DNA of 64,000 nucleotides from Schlegelella_A sp035995885 (GCA_035995885.1 DASYKC010000214.1:36751-100750), one strand, 5' to 3'; positions 8,262 to 17,566 are shown, counted from the stretch's first letter. Notes: generated from the letters alone by a model not told the origin. Program-made: numbers and translations.

Positions 8262-9941
8262 TCAGCGTGCGGCGGCGAGCGCGCGCGTCTTGCGCGGCTT
8301 CGTCGCCGGCTTGACCGCCTTGGCCGGCGCCGCGCGCGTTCGCGCGGCGACGACGCGCAAGCGTGGCTGGCGCGCCTGCACCGGCTCGGGCTTGGCGCGC
8401 GCGCTGCGCCGCTTGGCGCGCGCCGGAGCGGTCGCCTTCGCCGCCGCGGCGGCGCTTGGCACGGATGCGGCTTCGCTCGCCGCCGGCGCAGCCAGCGCCG
8501 GGCCGACGAGCGCGCGCAAGGTCGCCATCGCCCGGCGCACGTGATTGCCGAGCTCGTGCACGTCGGGCACGGCGCGTCGGCACGCGATCAGGCCGAAGCA
8601 GAGCTGGTCGACGTGGCTTTGCGCGGTGATGTTGAGGGCGATGCCGTGGACGACGATCGAGAGCGGGTAGTAGTCGGTCATCTTCGCGCCGCACAGGTAG
8701 ACCGGGACGCGCGAGCCGGGGACGTTCGAGATCGTCACGTTGGTGAGGCGCAGCCAGTCGGCGATGCGCGAGCGGCCGTAGAGCGACGCCAGGCCGCTGA
8801 TCAGCCACGGCGAGCCGAGCGACGGGAAGTCGGTCGGGATGACGCCGCGGAAGGTGCCCATCTCCTTCTTCATCGCCGCCGTGCCACGTTTGATCGCCTT
8901 CAGCCGCGCGGCCGGATCGGCGATCTCGGTGCCGAGGTCGATCAGCGTGCCGGCGACCTGGTTGTTGGCGGTCGTGTCGCCTTCCTGGCGCAGCGAGATC
9001 GGCACGCCGGCGACGAGCGACTTCTCGGGCAGCTCGCGGCCTTCCTTCAGGTACGAGCGCAGCGCCGTGCTGCAGAGCCACAGGACGACGTCGTTGATCG
9101 ACGCACCGACCGCCTTGCCGGTCGCCTTGATCTCGGCCAGCGGCAGCGAGACGGCAGCGAAGGCACGCTGGTTGGTGATCGAGTGGTTGAAAGGCGTCGC
9201 CGGCGCGAGCTTGAAGCGCGTCGACGGCGCTTCGGCCTTGCGCGCGGCGCGGTCCTCCTCGGATTCGCTGCGCCGCGTCGCGATCGCATCCCTGGCCGCG
9301 CCGTACGCGGTGCTCGCGACCTTCGGCAGCAGCTTGACGCTCTGCACGAGCTGCTGGATCTGGTTCTGCAGCGCCGCCGCCAGCAGCTCGGCGACGCCGA
9401 GCTGGTAGGTGTTCGCGCGCGACTCGCGCGGCGGCTTGACGGCGCGCGGCTCGGGCGTGAGGTCGAACATGCTGGTCGCCATCGCGACGCCGGCCTGGCC
9501 GTCGACCGCCGCGTGATGGACCTTGCCGTAGAAGCCGATGCGGCCGTCGGCGAGGCCCTCGATGACGTAGAACTCCCAGAGCGGCCGGCTGCGGTCGAGC
9601 AGCATCGAATGCAGTCGCGCGGCGAGCGCCTCGAGCTGCTCGATCGAGCCCGGCTTGGGCAGGACCATGAAGCGGACGTGGTAGTCGAGGTCGATGTCGT
9701 CGTCGTGGATCCAGACCGGATTGGCGAGATCGAACGGCATCAGGGCCAGCTTCCGCGTGAACACCGGCGCCAGGTGCATGCGCCTGGCCACGTGCGCCTT
9801 GACCTGCTCGTAGAAGCCCTCGCCGGCATAGCCCGCGGGCGGGTCGAACAGGTTGAGGCTGCCGACGTGCATCGGCATCTCGGCGCTTTCCATGTGCAGG
9901 AAGGCGCCGTCGACGATGCTGAGATGTTTCATCTGGGTCAT
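8262..9941 (-). CDS. wax ester synthase/diacylglycerol acyltransferase (WS/DGAT) with basic tail
   Basis: The protein has 559 residues from ATG at 9941, chosen because GGGAGG lies 8 bases upstream and the sequence begins MTQMKHLSIVDGAFLHMES, the normal family N-terminus. The catalytic motif HHAAVDG is at 142-148, and the DxxNN-type region is represented by NVTISNVPGSRVP. WS/DGAT enzymes esterify fatty alcohols or diacylglycerol with acyl-CoA to make storage lipids at the inner membrane. The last 80 or so residues are an Ala/Lys/Arg/Pro-rich tail resembling histone H1 or AlgP tails, which is not part of the catalytic family. DUF1304 lies directly downstream. Confidence 0.92.
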   Translation of the reverse strand: MTQMKHLSIVDGAFLHMESAEMPMHVGSLNLFDPPAGYAGEGFYEQVKAHVARRMHLAPVFTRKLALMPFDLANPVWIHDDDIDLDYHVRFMVLPKPGSIEQLEALAARLHSMLLDRSRPLWEFYVIEGLADGRIGFYGKVHHAAVDGQAGVAMATSMFDLTPEPRAVKPPRESRANTYQLGVAELLAAALQNQIQQLVQSVKLLPKVASTAYGAARDAIATRRSESEEDRAARKAEAPSTRFKLAPATPFNHSITNQRAFAAVSLPLAEIKATGKAVGASINDVVLWLCSTALRSYLKEGRELPEKSLVAGVPISLRQEGDTTANNQVAGTLIDLGTEIADPAARLKAIKRGTAAMKKEMGTFRGVIPTDFPSLGSPWLISGLASLYGRSRIADWLRLTNVTISNVPGSRVPVYLCGAKMTDYYPLSIVVHGIALNITAQSHVDQLCFGLIACRRAVPDVHELGNHVRRAMATLRALVGPALAAPAASEAASVPSAAAAAKATAPARAKRRSARAKPEPVQARQPRLRVVAARTRAAPAKAVKPATKPRKTRALAAAR

Positions 9942-10034
9942 GGCGTTCCTCCCGCTCTTTCGCGAACGCAGCCGTTGTAACCCCTTCGGCGCGGCGCCGA
10001 CAGCGGGCTTGCACGGTGGCGCAGAATCCATGCG

Positions 10035-11102
10035 ATGGACCGCAGCCCCGGCACCGACGCCGCGCAGAACGCCGAGCGCAGCGCCTTCTACGAGCGCATC
10101 GGCCGGCTCGGCCTGACGCCCCTCTGGGAAGTGCTCGGCGCGCTCGTTCCGCCGCAGCCGAAGAGCCCGGTCGCGCCGGTTCACTTCCGCTACGACGCGA
10201 TCCGGCCGCACGTCATCGAGGCCGGCCGGCTGATCAGCGCCGAGGAGGCCGAGCGGCGCGTCCTCGTCCTCGAGAACCCGGCGCTGCGCGGCCAGTCGTG
10301 CATCACCCAGTCGCTCTACGCCGGCCTGCAGCTGATCCTGCCCGGCGAGGTCGCCCCGGCGCATCGCCACACGCAGTCGGCGCTCCGCCTCGTCCTCGAC
10401 GGCGAAGGCGCGTACACGGCGGTCGACGGCGAGCGCACGACGATGCGCTACGGCGACTTCATCATCACGCCGTCGTGGACCTTCCACGATCACGGCAACG
10501 ACGGCGGCGATCCGGTCGTCTGGCTCGACGGCCTCGACATCCCGCTGGTCCGCTTCCTCGACGCCGGCTTCGCCGAGAAGAGCGCGCTCACCTCGCGCGC
10601 CGACGCGCGCCCCGAAGGCGACGCGCTGCACCGCTACGGCAGCAACATGCTGCCGCTCGACCACGCACCGCTGGCGCACGAGCCGGCGCGCGTCTTCGTC
10701 TATCCGTTCGCGCGGACGCGCGAAGCGCTGCTCGGCCTTGCGCGCGCCGCGGCCGATCCTCACTTCGGCGTCAAGCAGCGCTTCGTCAACCCGGCGACGG
10801 GGCGATCGCCGATGCCGACGATCGGCACCTTCGCGCAGCGCCTGGCGAAGGGCTTCGCGACGCGGCCGTATCGCAGCAGCGACAGCACGGTCTGCGTCTG
10901 CCTCGAGGGCGGCGGCCGGGCGACGATTGGGAACGCGGGCGAGGCCGCGAGCGCATTCGACTTCGCGCCGCGCGACGTCTTCGTCGTGCCGTCGTGGCAC
11001 GCGTTCACGCTCGCCGCGAGCGACGACACGATCCTGTTCAGCTTCTCCGACCGGCCGGTGCAGGAAGTGCTCGGCCTCTGGCGCGAAGAGAAGATGGCGT
11101 GA
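10035..11102 (+). CDS. gentisate 1,2-dioxygenase
   Basis: This is a 355-residue bicupin protein. The N-terminal cupin holds the Fe(II) ligands in PAHRHTQSA (His110, His112) and WTFHDHGN (His151, His153), and the LRLVLDGEGAYT and MRYGDFIITPSW blocks are typical of gentisate dioxygenases. The enzyme opens the gentisate ring between C1 and C2 to maleylpyruvate, in breakdown of salicylate or 3-hydroxybenzoate. The usual partners maleylpyruvate isomerase and fumarylpyruvate hydrolase are not in this window. It is divergent from the acyltransferase gene with 93 bp between starts. Confidence 0.93.
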   Translation: MDRSPGTDAAQNAERSAFYERIGRLGLTPLWEVLGALVPPQPKSPVAPVHFRYDAIRPHVIEAGRLISAEEAERRVLVLENPALRGQSCITQSLYAGLQLILPGEVAPAHRHTQSALRLVLDGEGAYTAVDGERTTMRYGDFIITPSWTFHDHGNDGGDPVVWLDGLDIPLVRFLDAGFAEKSALTSRADARPEGDALHRYGSNMLPLDHAPLAHEPARVFVYPFARTREALLGLARAAADPHFGVKQRFVNPATGRSPMPTIGTFAQRLAKGFATRPYRSSDSTVCVCLEGGGRATIGNAGEAASAFDFAPRDVFVVPSWHAFTLAASDDTILFSFSDRPVQEVLGLWREEKMA

Positions 11103-11212
11103 GCCGCGCGACCGGCTCGATGATCGTCGCCGGTTCCTAGCGCTACGGCGTAGCGCCGGCGGCGCGAGCGACGCAGAATCGCGCTCTCGACCGATACTCC
11201 GAGGAGACCGGC

Positions 11213-11665
11213 ATGGCCGTGTTGCGCGATCGTCCGTACTGCCAGTTCAACTTCCTCGTCGACATCGGCGACGGCAACACCGACGGGCCGGGCGCCGGCT
11301 TCCAGGAGGTGAGCGCGATCTCGACCGAGGTCGCGGTGAGCGAGTACCGCAACGGCAACTCCAAGGAGAACAGCCCGATCAAGATCACCGGCCTCAACAA
11401 GGCGAGCGACGTGACGATGAAGCGCGGCGTGATCGGTGCGCTCGCCCTCTACGCCTGGCTGAACGACATCAGGAACGGCAACCAGAACGCGCTGCGCACC
11501 GTCACCGTCCAGCTGCAGAACGAGGACCACAGCGCCGTCGTGCAGACCTGGAAGCTGCTGCGCGCGCGCATCGTCAAGCACAGCAGCGGGCCGTTCGACG
11601 CCAAGGCCAACGACGTCGCGATCGAGGAGATCGTCATCGCCTACGAGCGCCTCGAGATGGAATGA
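11213..11665 (+). CDS. gp19-family phage-tail-tube-like protein 1
   Basis: This is a 150-residue protein preceded by GAGGAG. It shows the pattern of the T4 gp19 / contractile-injection-system tube family: RDRPYCQFNFLVDIG at the start, GFQEVSAISTEV, a central GVIGALALYAWLNDIRNG block, and the VVQTWKLLRARIVK strand pair. Such proteins form hexameric rings that stack into the inner tube of contractile tails or injection systems. No sheath, baseplate, spike or tape-measure gene lies within this window. It is translationally coupled to the next gene. Confidence 0.85.
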   Translation: MAVLRDRPYCQFNFLVDIGDGNTDGPGAGFQEVSAISTEVAVSEYRNGNSKENSPIKITGLNKASDVTMKRGVIGALALYAWLNDIRNGNQNALRTVTVQLQNEDHSAVVQTWKLLRARIVKHSSGPFDAKANDVAIEEIVIAYERLEME

Positions 11666-12141
11666 GCGGCGTACCCGATCTGCGCGACCGGCCGCTCGGC
11701 AATTCGAACTTCGTCGTCGAGTTCGGCAGCGGCGCCTCGCGCTCGGGCCGGACCGGGTTCGCCGAGGTGATCTTTCCGCCGTTCACGATCGCCGAGCGTG
11801 CGCCGGTCCGGCGCGCGGCGGAGTCGGCTCGCGCGGCGGAGGCGGCGCTCACGGCGGCTGCGTCGGCGCAGGCGGTCGGCCAGCGCCTCGTCCTGCGCCG
11901 CGGCGTCACCGGCGACCTCGCTCTCTACGCCTGGTGGGATCAGGCGCGCCGCGGCAAGGCGCCGCCGCGGCGCGTGATGAACGTCAAGCTGCTCGGCGAG
12001 GATCGCGCGACGGTCGTCTGGACCTGGCGCTTCCGCAACGTCCGGCCGGTGAGCCTCTCGTACTCGCCGCTGCGCGGCGTCGACGGCGGCGTCCTGATGG
12101 AAACGATCGAGCTGTCGTTCGACGACGTCGAAATGGCCTGA
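11662..12141 (+). CDS. gp19-family phage-tail-tube-like protein 2
   Basis: This is a 159-residue protein whose ATG overlaps the upstream stop (ATGA), implying translational coupling. It is a divergent paralogue of its neighbour: PLGNSNFVVEFG matches the RPYCQFNFLVDIG region, GDLALYAWWDQARRG matches the ALYAWLNDIRNG block, and VVWTWRFRNVRPV matches the C-terminal strands. An Ala-rich helix of about 35 residues (about 50-85) replaces the early sheet region. Paired tube-type proteins usually form the tube and its cap or adaptor. It ends 4 bp from the convergent GGDEF gene, so the pair stands alone here. Confidence 0.8.
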   Translation: MSGVPDLRDRPLGNSNFVVEFGSGASRSGRTGFAEVIFPPFTIAERAPVRRAAESARAAEAALTAAASAQAVGQRLVLRRGVTGDLALYAWWDQARRGKAPPRRVMNVKLLGEDRATVVWTWRFRNVRPVSLSYSPLRGVDGGVLMETIELSFDDVEMA

Positions 12142-12145
12142 CGCG

Positions 12146-12952
12146 CTAGCGCAGCGCCGGCCGGCGCGCCGCCTTCTCGCGGTACATCGCCGCGTCGCCG
12201 CGCGCGACGAGTGCCACAGCCGTGTCGTCGGGCGCGAGATCGACGATGCCGGCGCTGAAGTCGAACGCGCCGACCGCCCAGCGCGGATCGTGAACGGCGC
12301 AGAACGAGCGCAGGCGGGAGACGATCGCCTCGCCCTGCCGGCTCGTCGTCGCCGGCAGCAGGAGGGCGAACTCGTCGCCGCCGAGGCGATAGCCGGTGTC
12401 GACGTGCGTCCGGATCGTCGCGGCGATGCCGGCGGCCAGCTGGCGCAGGACCTGATCGCCGGCGCCGTGACCGAATCGGTCGTTGACGCCCTTGAAGTCG
12501 TCGATGTCGAGACAGACGACGCAGAGCGGCTGGCGCGAGCGCCGCGCGCGCGTGCACTCGACGTCGAGCGCGGCCTCGAAGCTGCGCCGGTTGAGCAGGC
12601 CGGTGAGGCCGTCAGAGCGCGCGAGCGCTTCGAGGGCGCGTCGATCGCGACGCACTTGCCAGACCAGCGCCGCGATGACGAGAACGCCGCAGACCTCGGT
12701 GAGCCAGCCGCGCCGCGATCCCGGCAGCGCGCCGTTCTCGAGCCAGTCGGTCAGCAGCGGCGCCGGGACGAGCGCGTACAGCCACACCAGCGGGCCGATC
12801 CGGCCGACCAGCGCCGTCGCGCGATCGCGCGCCTTCGGCGCCACCGACGGGAATGGCGCCGCGGCGCGGCGCGGCTCGATGGCGCCGAGGCCGTCGGCGC
12901 TGTCGAAGCCGCCGATCGAGACAACGCTGACCTGGCGCTCGGTGTTGCCCAT
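12146..12952 (-). CDS. membrane-anchored GGDEF diguanylate cyclase
   Basis: From ATG at 12952, preceded by AGGGAGA, the protein has 268 residues. It has a short cytoplasmic N-terminus, two hydrophobic helices at about 47-63 and 84-102, then a GGDEF domain starting at LARSDGLTGLLNRRSF with intact active site YRLGGDEF. It should make cyclic di-GMP. The residues at the I-site position read THVD rather than RxxD, so feedback inhibition is doubtful. There is no obvious sensor domain beyond the membrane part. Confidence 0.88.
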   Translation of the reverse strand: MGNTERQVSVVSIGGFDSADGLGAIEPRRAAAPFPSVAPKARDRATALVGRIGPLVWLYALVPAPLLTDWLENGALPGSRRGWLTEVCGVLVIAALVWQVRRDRRALEALARSDGLTGLLNRRSFEAALDVECTRARRSRQPLCVVCLDIDDFKGVNDRFGHGAGDQVLRQLAAGIAATIRTHVDTGYRLGGDEFALLLPATTSRQGEAIVSRLRSFCAVHDPRWAVGAFDFSAGIVDLAPDDTAVALVARGDAAMYREKAARRPALR

Positions 12953-13111
12953 GCGAATCTCCCTGCCGCAGTGTCGCGCCCGAGCCGGACGCGGCGCATG
13001 TGCGAACCGTCCCGCTTCGGTAAAGCGTCGTAAAGCAAGCGCGACCAAGCGCACGCGCGCCCGCCCGCGCGCGGCAGGCGCCGCCGCCCTCGAATCGACG
13101 TGCGGGCGCGG

Positions 13112-14470
13112 CTAGAGCTGCGACCCGAGCAGCGACGCGATCTGCTCGATCGCCTTTTCCTTCAGCGGCCGTCTCTGCCATTCGGCAGGCGTGATGCGGC
13201 GCGACCGGGTCAGGTCGGCGTCGAAGATCGCCACCTGCTCGGCCGCGAACGCGGCGTCGTAGATGTTCAGGTTCGCCTCGTCGTTGAGGCGAAACGAGCG
13301 GTCGTCGAAGTTGGTCGAGCCGGTCGAGACCATGAACTCGTCGACGATCATCACCTTGCAGTGGTACATCGTCGGCTGGTACTCGTAGATCTCGGCACCG
13401 GCCGCGAGCAGCTCGCCCCAGCGCGAGCGCGACGCCGCGCGCACGGTCTCGGTGTCGATGTGCTCGCCCGGCGTGATGATCTGCAGCCTGACGCCGCGCC
13501 CGAGCGCCTCGACCATCGTCTTCACCGCGAGGTCGTTGGGAACGAAGTACGAGCTCGACAGGCGGATCGTCCGCTTCGCCGCCGTGATCGACATCAGGTA
13601 CATCAGCTCCATGCTGGCGCTGCCGCCGCTCGGCGAGCTGCTGAACACCTGCGCCGGGCCGCCGGCGACCGGCGCGAGCGTCGGAAAGTAGTCGACGCCG
13701 TGCAGCACCGTGCCGGTCGTCTTGATCCAGTTGTCGACGAAGACGGCCTGCATCTGGCCGACCGCCGGCCCTTCGATCTGGAAGTGGGTGTCGCGCCAGT
13801 GGTCGGCGTCCTGGCCGTCGCCGGTCCACTTGTCGGCGATGCCGACGCCGCCGGTGAAGCCGATCCGGCCGTCGACGACGAGAAGCTTCCGGTGCGTGCG
13901 GTTGTTGAGCCGGCCGAGCTGCGACCAGTGCAGCGGGTGGTACTTCTGGATGTCGATGCCGGCCGACTTCATCTCGTCGACGAGCGCCGCCTCCATCTTC
14001 TGCGAGCCGACCCAGTCGAGCAGGACGTGGACCTTGACGCCGGCGCGCGCGCGCTCGGCCAGGGCATCGGCGAACTCCCTGCCGATCGTCCCCGACCAGT
14101 AGATGTAGGTCTCGAAGTTGATCGTCTGCCGGGCGCCGCGGATCGCCGCGAGCATCGCCGGAAAGATGCGGTCGCCGTTGACGAGGACGCGGTAGCGATT
14201 GCCTTCCATCACCGGCGGCCCGAGCAGCACGCCCATGGCATGCAGGAACTGCGGGTCCTCGGTCGAGTAGAGGCGCTCGATCTTCTGCTGGATCTTCTTC
14301 TCGCTGCTCTGCGCATTGAAGACCAGCAGCGCGACCAGGAACGCGATGACGCAGGCGACGACGACGTCCACGATCAGCGTCTTCCGGCTGAAGCGGCGGC
14401 GCAGGTGCGACGCCAGCCTCACGCGCGCGCCGGCGCCGCGTTGCGGCGACCGGGGCGGCGGCGAAAGCAT
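13112..14470 (-). CDS. phospholipase D family cardiolipin synthase
   Basis: This is a 452-residue protein with a basic N-terminus and one membrane helix at about 32-52. It has two HKD motifs: THRKLLVVDGRIGFTGG and HCKVMIVDEFMVSTGSTNFD. That is the layout of ClsA/ClsB-type cardiolipin synthases, which condense two phosphatidylglycerol molecules, or use phosphatidylethanolamine, at the inner membrane. It lies 15 bp downstream of the catalase gene on the same strand, so it is probably part of the same stress-related transcript. The start at MLSPPPRS is the first plausible one. Confidence 0.9.
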   Translation of the reverse strand: MLSPPPRSPQRGAGARVRLASHLRRRFSRKTLIVDVVVACVIAFLVALLVFNAQSSEKKIQQKIERLYSTEDPQFLHAMGVLLGPPVMEGNRYRVLVNGDRIFPAMLAAIRGARQTINFETYIYWSGTIGREFADALAERARAGVKVHVLLDWVGSQKMEAALVDEMKSAGIDIQKYHPLHWSQLGRLNNRTHRKLLVVDGRIGFTGGVGIADKWTGDGQDADHWRDTHFQIEGPAVGQMQAVFVDNWIKTTGTVLHGVDYFPTLAPVAGGPAQVFSSSPSGGSASMELMYLMSITAAKRTIRLSSSYFVPNDLAVKTMVEALGRGVRLQIITPGEHIDTETVRAASRSRWGELLAAGAEIYEYQPTMYHCKVMIVDEFMVSTGSTNFDDRSFRLNDEANLNIYDAAFAAEQVAIFDADLTRSRRITPAEWQRRPLKEKAIEQIASLLGSQL

Positions 14471-14485
14471 CGGCAGCGCGCCCTG

Positions 14486-16918
14486 TCAGACCGCCGGCGG
14501 ATCGGTTTCGCGCTCGTAGTGGCGATGACGCGCGAGGGCGGAGATGAAGGCGGCGCCCGCATCGCCGGATGGTGTCATCACGAGCCCGGGGTCGGCGCTG
14601 CCGTCGGCCAAGGCCTTCGGCAGCATCGCCCGCTCGACCAGCGCGCTCTTGGCGCCGAGGACGAGGATCGTCTTGCAGTGCCGGTACTGGTCCTTGACGA
14701 AGTCGACCGCCTGGCCGAAACCGGCGAGGCCGCCGTCGCCGCCGGGAATGACGACGCCGTCCCAGAGCACCGAGGGCGCCGTCTCCATCGTCACCTCGAC
14801 GTGGATCGGGTCGCCCGCGCCCGGGCGGACGCGGCCGAGGCGCGCGCCGACGAAGCGCGGCACCGCGCCGGCGGCGGCGAGCGCGGCGTGGACCGCGCGC
14901 AGCGAGACGCCGTCGATGCCGTCGGCGACGAGGAGGGCGACGTGACGCGTCACGACGCTGCCGTCGCCAGGACGCGCCATCAGCGAGAGCGCCGGCGAGC
15001 TCGTCACCTCGGGCGTCGCCGGCGACTCGAGGACGCGCGGCATCGCCTTCGGCACGGCGATGCCGATGCCCTCGGCGACGCCCTCGGCGAGCTCGGCGGA
15101 GACGTTGGCGAGCATCGAGATCACGCGCTCGCGGATCGCCTCGACGCCGACCTTGGTGAGCTCGAAGCGGAAGGCGCCGACGATGTGGTTCTTCTCGGTC
15201 TGCGTCTGGCTCTCGAAGAACAGGCGCGCCTGGGTGAAGTGGTCGGCGAACTTCTCCGGCTTGGCGCGCACCTTGTCGCCCGCGACCGCCTGCGGGAACG
15301 AGACGAAGCCGCGCATGCCGGCCTGGTACGGGCAGCCGCCGCCGAGCGAGTTCGGCTCGTAGGCGACGCGGCCGCGCGGGATCGCCTGGCGATGGATGCC
15401 GTCGCGCTGGTTGTTGTGGACCTGCGCCACCGACGAGTTGATCGGGATCTCGTGGAAGTTGGGCCCGCCGAGCCGGCTCAGCTGGGTGTCGAAGTACGAG
15501 TGGTGACGCCCTTGCAGCAGCGGATCGTTGCTGGTGTCGATGCCCGGGATCATGTTCATCGTGCCGAACGCGACCTGCTCGGTCTCGGCGAAGAAGTTGT
15601 CGGGGTTGCGGTCGAGCACCAGCTTGCCAACCTTGCGCACCGGCACCAGCTCCTCGGGAACGATCTTGGTCGCGTCGAGGACGTCGAAGCTGAAGCGGTC
15701 GGCTTCCTCCTCGGTGAAGACCTGCAGGCCGAGCTCCCACTCGGGATACGCGCCCGCCTCGATCGCTTCCCAGAGGTCGCGGCGATGGAAGTCGGGGTCG
15801 GCGCCGTTGATCTTGACCGCCTCGTCCCAGACCACGGAGTGCGTGCCGGCGACCGGCTCCCAGTGGAACTTGCAGAAGCGCGAGTCGCCCTCGGCGTTGA
15901 CGAGGCGAAAGGTGTGGACGCCGAAGCCCTGCATCATGCGGTAGCTGCGCGGGATGGCGCGGTCCGACATCACCCACATCAGCATGTGCGTCGATTCGGG
16001 CATCAGCGAGACGAAGTCCCAGAAGGTGTCGTGCGCCGACGCCGCCTGCGGCATGGCGTTGTGCGGCTCGGGCTTGACGGCGTGGATCAGGTCCGGGAAC
16101 TTCATCGCATCCTGGATGAAGAACACCGGGATGTTGTTGCCGACGATGTCCCAGTTGCCTTCGTCGGTGTAGAACTTGACGGCGAAGCCGCGCACGTCGC
16201 GGGCGAGGTCGAACGAGCCGCGCTCGCCGGCGACGGTCGAGAAGCGGACGAAGACGGGCGTCCTCTTGCCGGCCGCGGCGAACGGCGCCGCGCGCGTGAT
16301 CGGCGCCAGGTCCTGGTAGCTCTCGAAGTAGCCGTGCGCGGCCGAGCCGCGCGCGTGGACGATCCGCTCGGGAATCCGCTCGTGGTCGAAGTGGGTGATC
16401 TTCTCGCGCAGGATGAAGTCTTCGAACAGCGTCGGCCCGCGCAGGCCGGCCTTGAGCGAGTTCTGGTTGTCGGCGACGGCGACGCCCATGTTGGTCGTCA
16501 GCACCTGACCGCCGGAATCGACGCGCGCGCGGTCGAGCGATTCGCTGCCCGGGTTGTAGCCGGCCGGCGGCTCGCCGCGACCGACCTTGGGCGACGTCGC
16601 GTCCTCGGTCACGGTGCTGGCGCTGTCGATCGGATCGTGCGGCTTGACCGGCTTGCCCGCCTGCGGCGCGTGACCGTTGTCGACGCCGTGCTCGCTCGCC
16701 TTGAGCGGATTGGCCGGCAGCGCCGCCGCGGCCGCCTGCGCGCCGATCTTCTGCGTCGCCAGGCGCCGCTGCGCCGTCGTGTCGAGCTGGTCGACCGTGC
16801 CTTGCGCGAGCGCGGCGGTCGAGGGGCCGGCGAAGGTCGCCAGCACGGTGCCGACGCTCTCCTTGATCGATGCGGTGGCGGCGGAAGCCGGAGGGTTCTT
16901 GCGAATGCGAGTTGCCAT
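14486..16918 (-). CDS. katE: large-subunit monofunctional catalase (HPII/KatE type)
   Basis: The chosen ATG at 16918 gives 810 residues. A variable N-terminal extension of about 150 residues precedes the catalase core, which begins near GVAVADNQNSLKAGLRG. The core has the haem-pocket His in IVHARGSAAHGYFE, the catalytic Asn region FFIQDAMKFPDL and the proximal Tyr in HHSYFDTQ. After about residue 620 comes the extra GATase1-like (DJ-1 fold) domain typical of HPII enzymes. It converts hydrogen peroxide to water and oxygen in the cytoplasm. It sits between a cardiolipin synthase gene and a glycine-zipper protein gene. Confidence 0.93.
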   Translation of the reverse strand: MATRIRKNPPASAATASIKESVGTVLATFAGPSTAALAQGTVDQLDTTAQRRLATQKIGAQAAAAALPANPLKASEHGVDNGHAPQAGKPVKPHDPIDSASTVTEDATSPKVGRGEPPAGYNPGSESLDRARVDSGGQVLTTNMGVAVADNQNSLKAGLRGPTLFEDFILREKITHFDHERIPERIVHARGSAAHGYFESYQDLAPITRAAPFAAAGKRTPVFVRFSTVAGERGSFDLARDVRGFAVKFYTDEGNWDIVGNNIPVFFIQDAMKFPDLIHAVKPEPHNAMPQAASAHDTFWDFVSLMPESTHMLMWVMSDRAIPRSYRMMQGFGVHTFRLVNAEGDSRFCKFHWEPVAGTHSVVWDEAVKINGADPDFHRRDLWEAIEAGAYPEWELGLQVFTEEEADRFSFDVLDATKIVPEELVPVRKVGKLVLDRNPDNFFAETEQVAFGTMNMIPGIDTSNDPLLQGRHHSYFDTQLSRLGGPNFHEIPINSSVAQVHNNQRDGIHRQAIPRGRVAYEPNSLGGGCPYQAGMRGFVSFPQAVAGDKVRAKPEKFADHFTQARLFFESQTQTEKNHIVGAFRFELTKVGVEAIRERVISMLANVSAELAEGVAEGIGIAVPKAMPRVLESPATPEVTSSPALSLMARPGDGSVVTRHVALLVADGIDGVSLRAVHAALAAAGAVPRFVGARLGRVRPGAGDPIHVEVTMETAPSVLWDGVVIPGGDGGLAGFGQAVDFVKDQYRHCKTILVLGAKSALVERAMLPKALADGSADPGLVMTPSGDAGAAFISALARHRHYERETDPPAV

Positions 16919-16990
16919 GGCGGTCCCGAAGAGAAAAGCGAATTGCCGAAAGGCGTCAGGGCAACGGGCATACCCGTCGCCGACGTGGCG

Positions 16991-17018
16991 CAAAGAAAAA
17001 GCGCCCCGAAGGGCGCTT
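16991..17018 (-). terminator. rho-independent terminator after glycine-zipper gene
   Basis: On the minus strand AAGCGCCC and GGGCGCTT (16999-17018) pair around a four-base CGAA/TTCG loop and are followed by TTTTTCTTT (16992-17000 complement). It ends the transcript of the glycine-zipper gene before the catalase gene begins. Confidence 0.88.
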
Positions 17019-17035
17019 CCTCTCGGCTCGGCCGG

Positions 17036-17566
17036 CTACTTGCCGTCGCGGTCCGAGTCGCCGGGGACGGCGCGCTCGACGCTGTCGCTCACCCGGTTCC
17101 AGGCGTCGCGCGTCGCGTGCTTGGCGCGGTCCCAGGTCAGGCTCGACTTGCCGCGGGCGCGGTCCCAGTCGCGCGACAGGTCGGACTCGACGTCGTCGAA
17201 GTCGCGGCCGGCGTACTTCGAATACGAGCTGACGCCGTACGAATAGGCCGGGCCGTAGTCGTCGTAGCTGGCGCCGCTCGCATACGGACGCGACGAATAG
17301 TTGTCGCGCCAGTAGGCGTCCTCGCGGGTCGGATCGATCTGCTCGGCGATGCCCTTGCCGGCGAGACCGCCGACGACGGCACCGACGGCCGCGCCGATCG
17401 CTGTGCCGACCGGGCCGGCGACCGTGCCAACCGCGGCACCGGTGGCGACGCCGCCGGCAACCGCCCCTGCGGCCGTGCCGACCGGGTGGGCGCCGGGCGC
17501 GCCCGTGAGCGGGTCGCGGTTGGCACTGGTTCCCGTCGTCGGACGGTTCGTCGTGTCGTTAGCCAT
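17036..17566 (-). CDS. glycine-zipper domain protein, unknown function
   Basis: This is a 176-residue protein with AGGAG ahead of the ATG. Residues about 30-75 form a Gly/Ala/Val-rich glycine-zipper segment (repeated GxxxG/AxxxG, e.g. GTAAGAVAGGVATGAA) that could pack into a membrane. It is followed by a Tyr/Ser-rich stretch and a charged, Trp-containing helix (SRDWDRARGKSSL, WDRAKHATRDAW). No signal peptide is seen. Similar proteins occur in stress gene groups of Burkholderiales. It follows the GlsB-like gene on the same strand after a 57 bp gap that holds a 22 bp palindrome. Confidence 0.75.
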   Translation of the reverse strand: MANDTTNRPTTGTSANRDPLTGAPGAHPVGTAAGAVAGGVATGAAVGTVAGPVGTAIGAAVGAVVGGLAGKGIAEQIDPTREDAYWRDNYSSRPYASGASYDDYGPAYSYGVSSYSKYAGRDFDDVESDLSRDWDRARGKSSLTWDRAKHATRDAWNRVSDSVERAVPGDSDRDGK

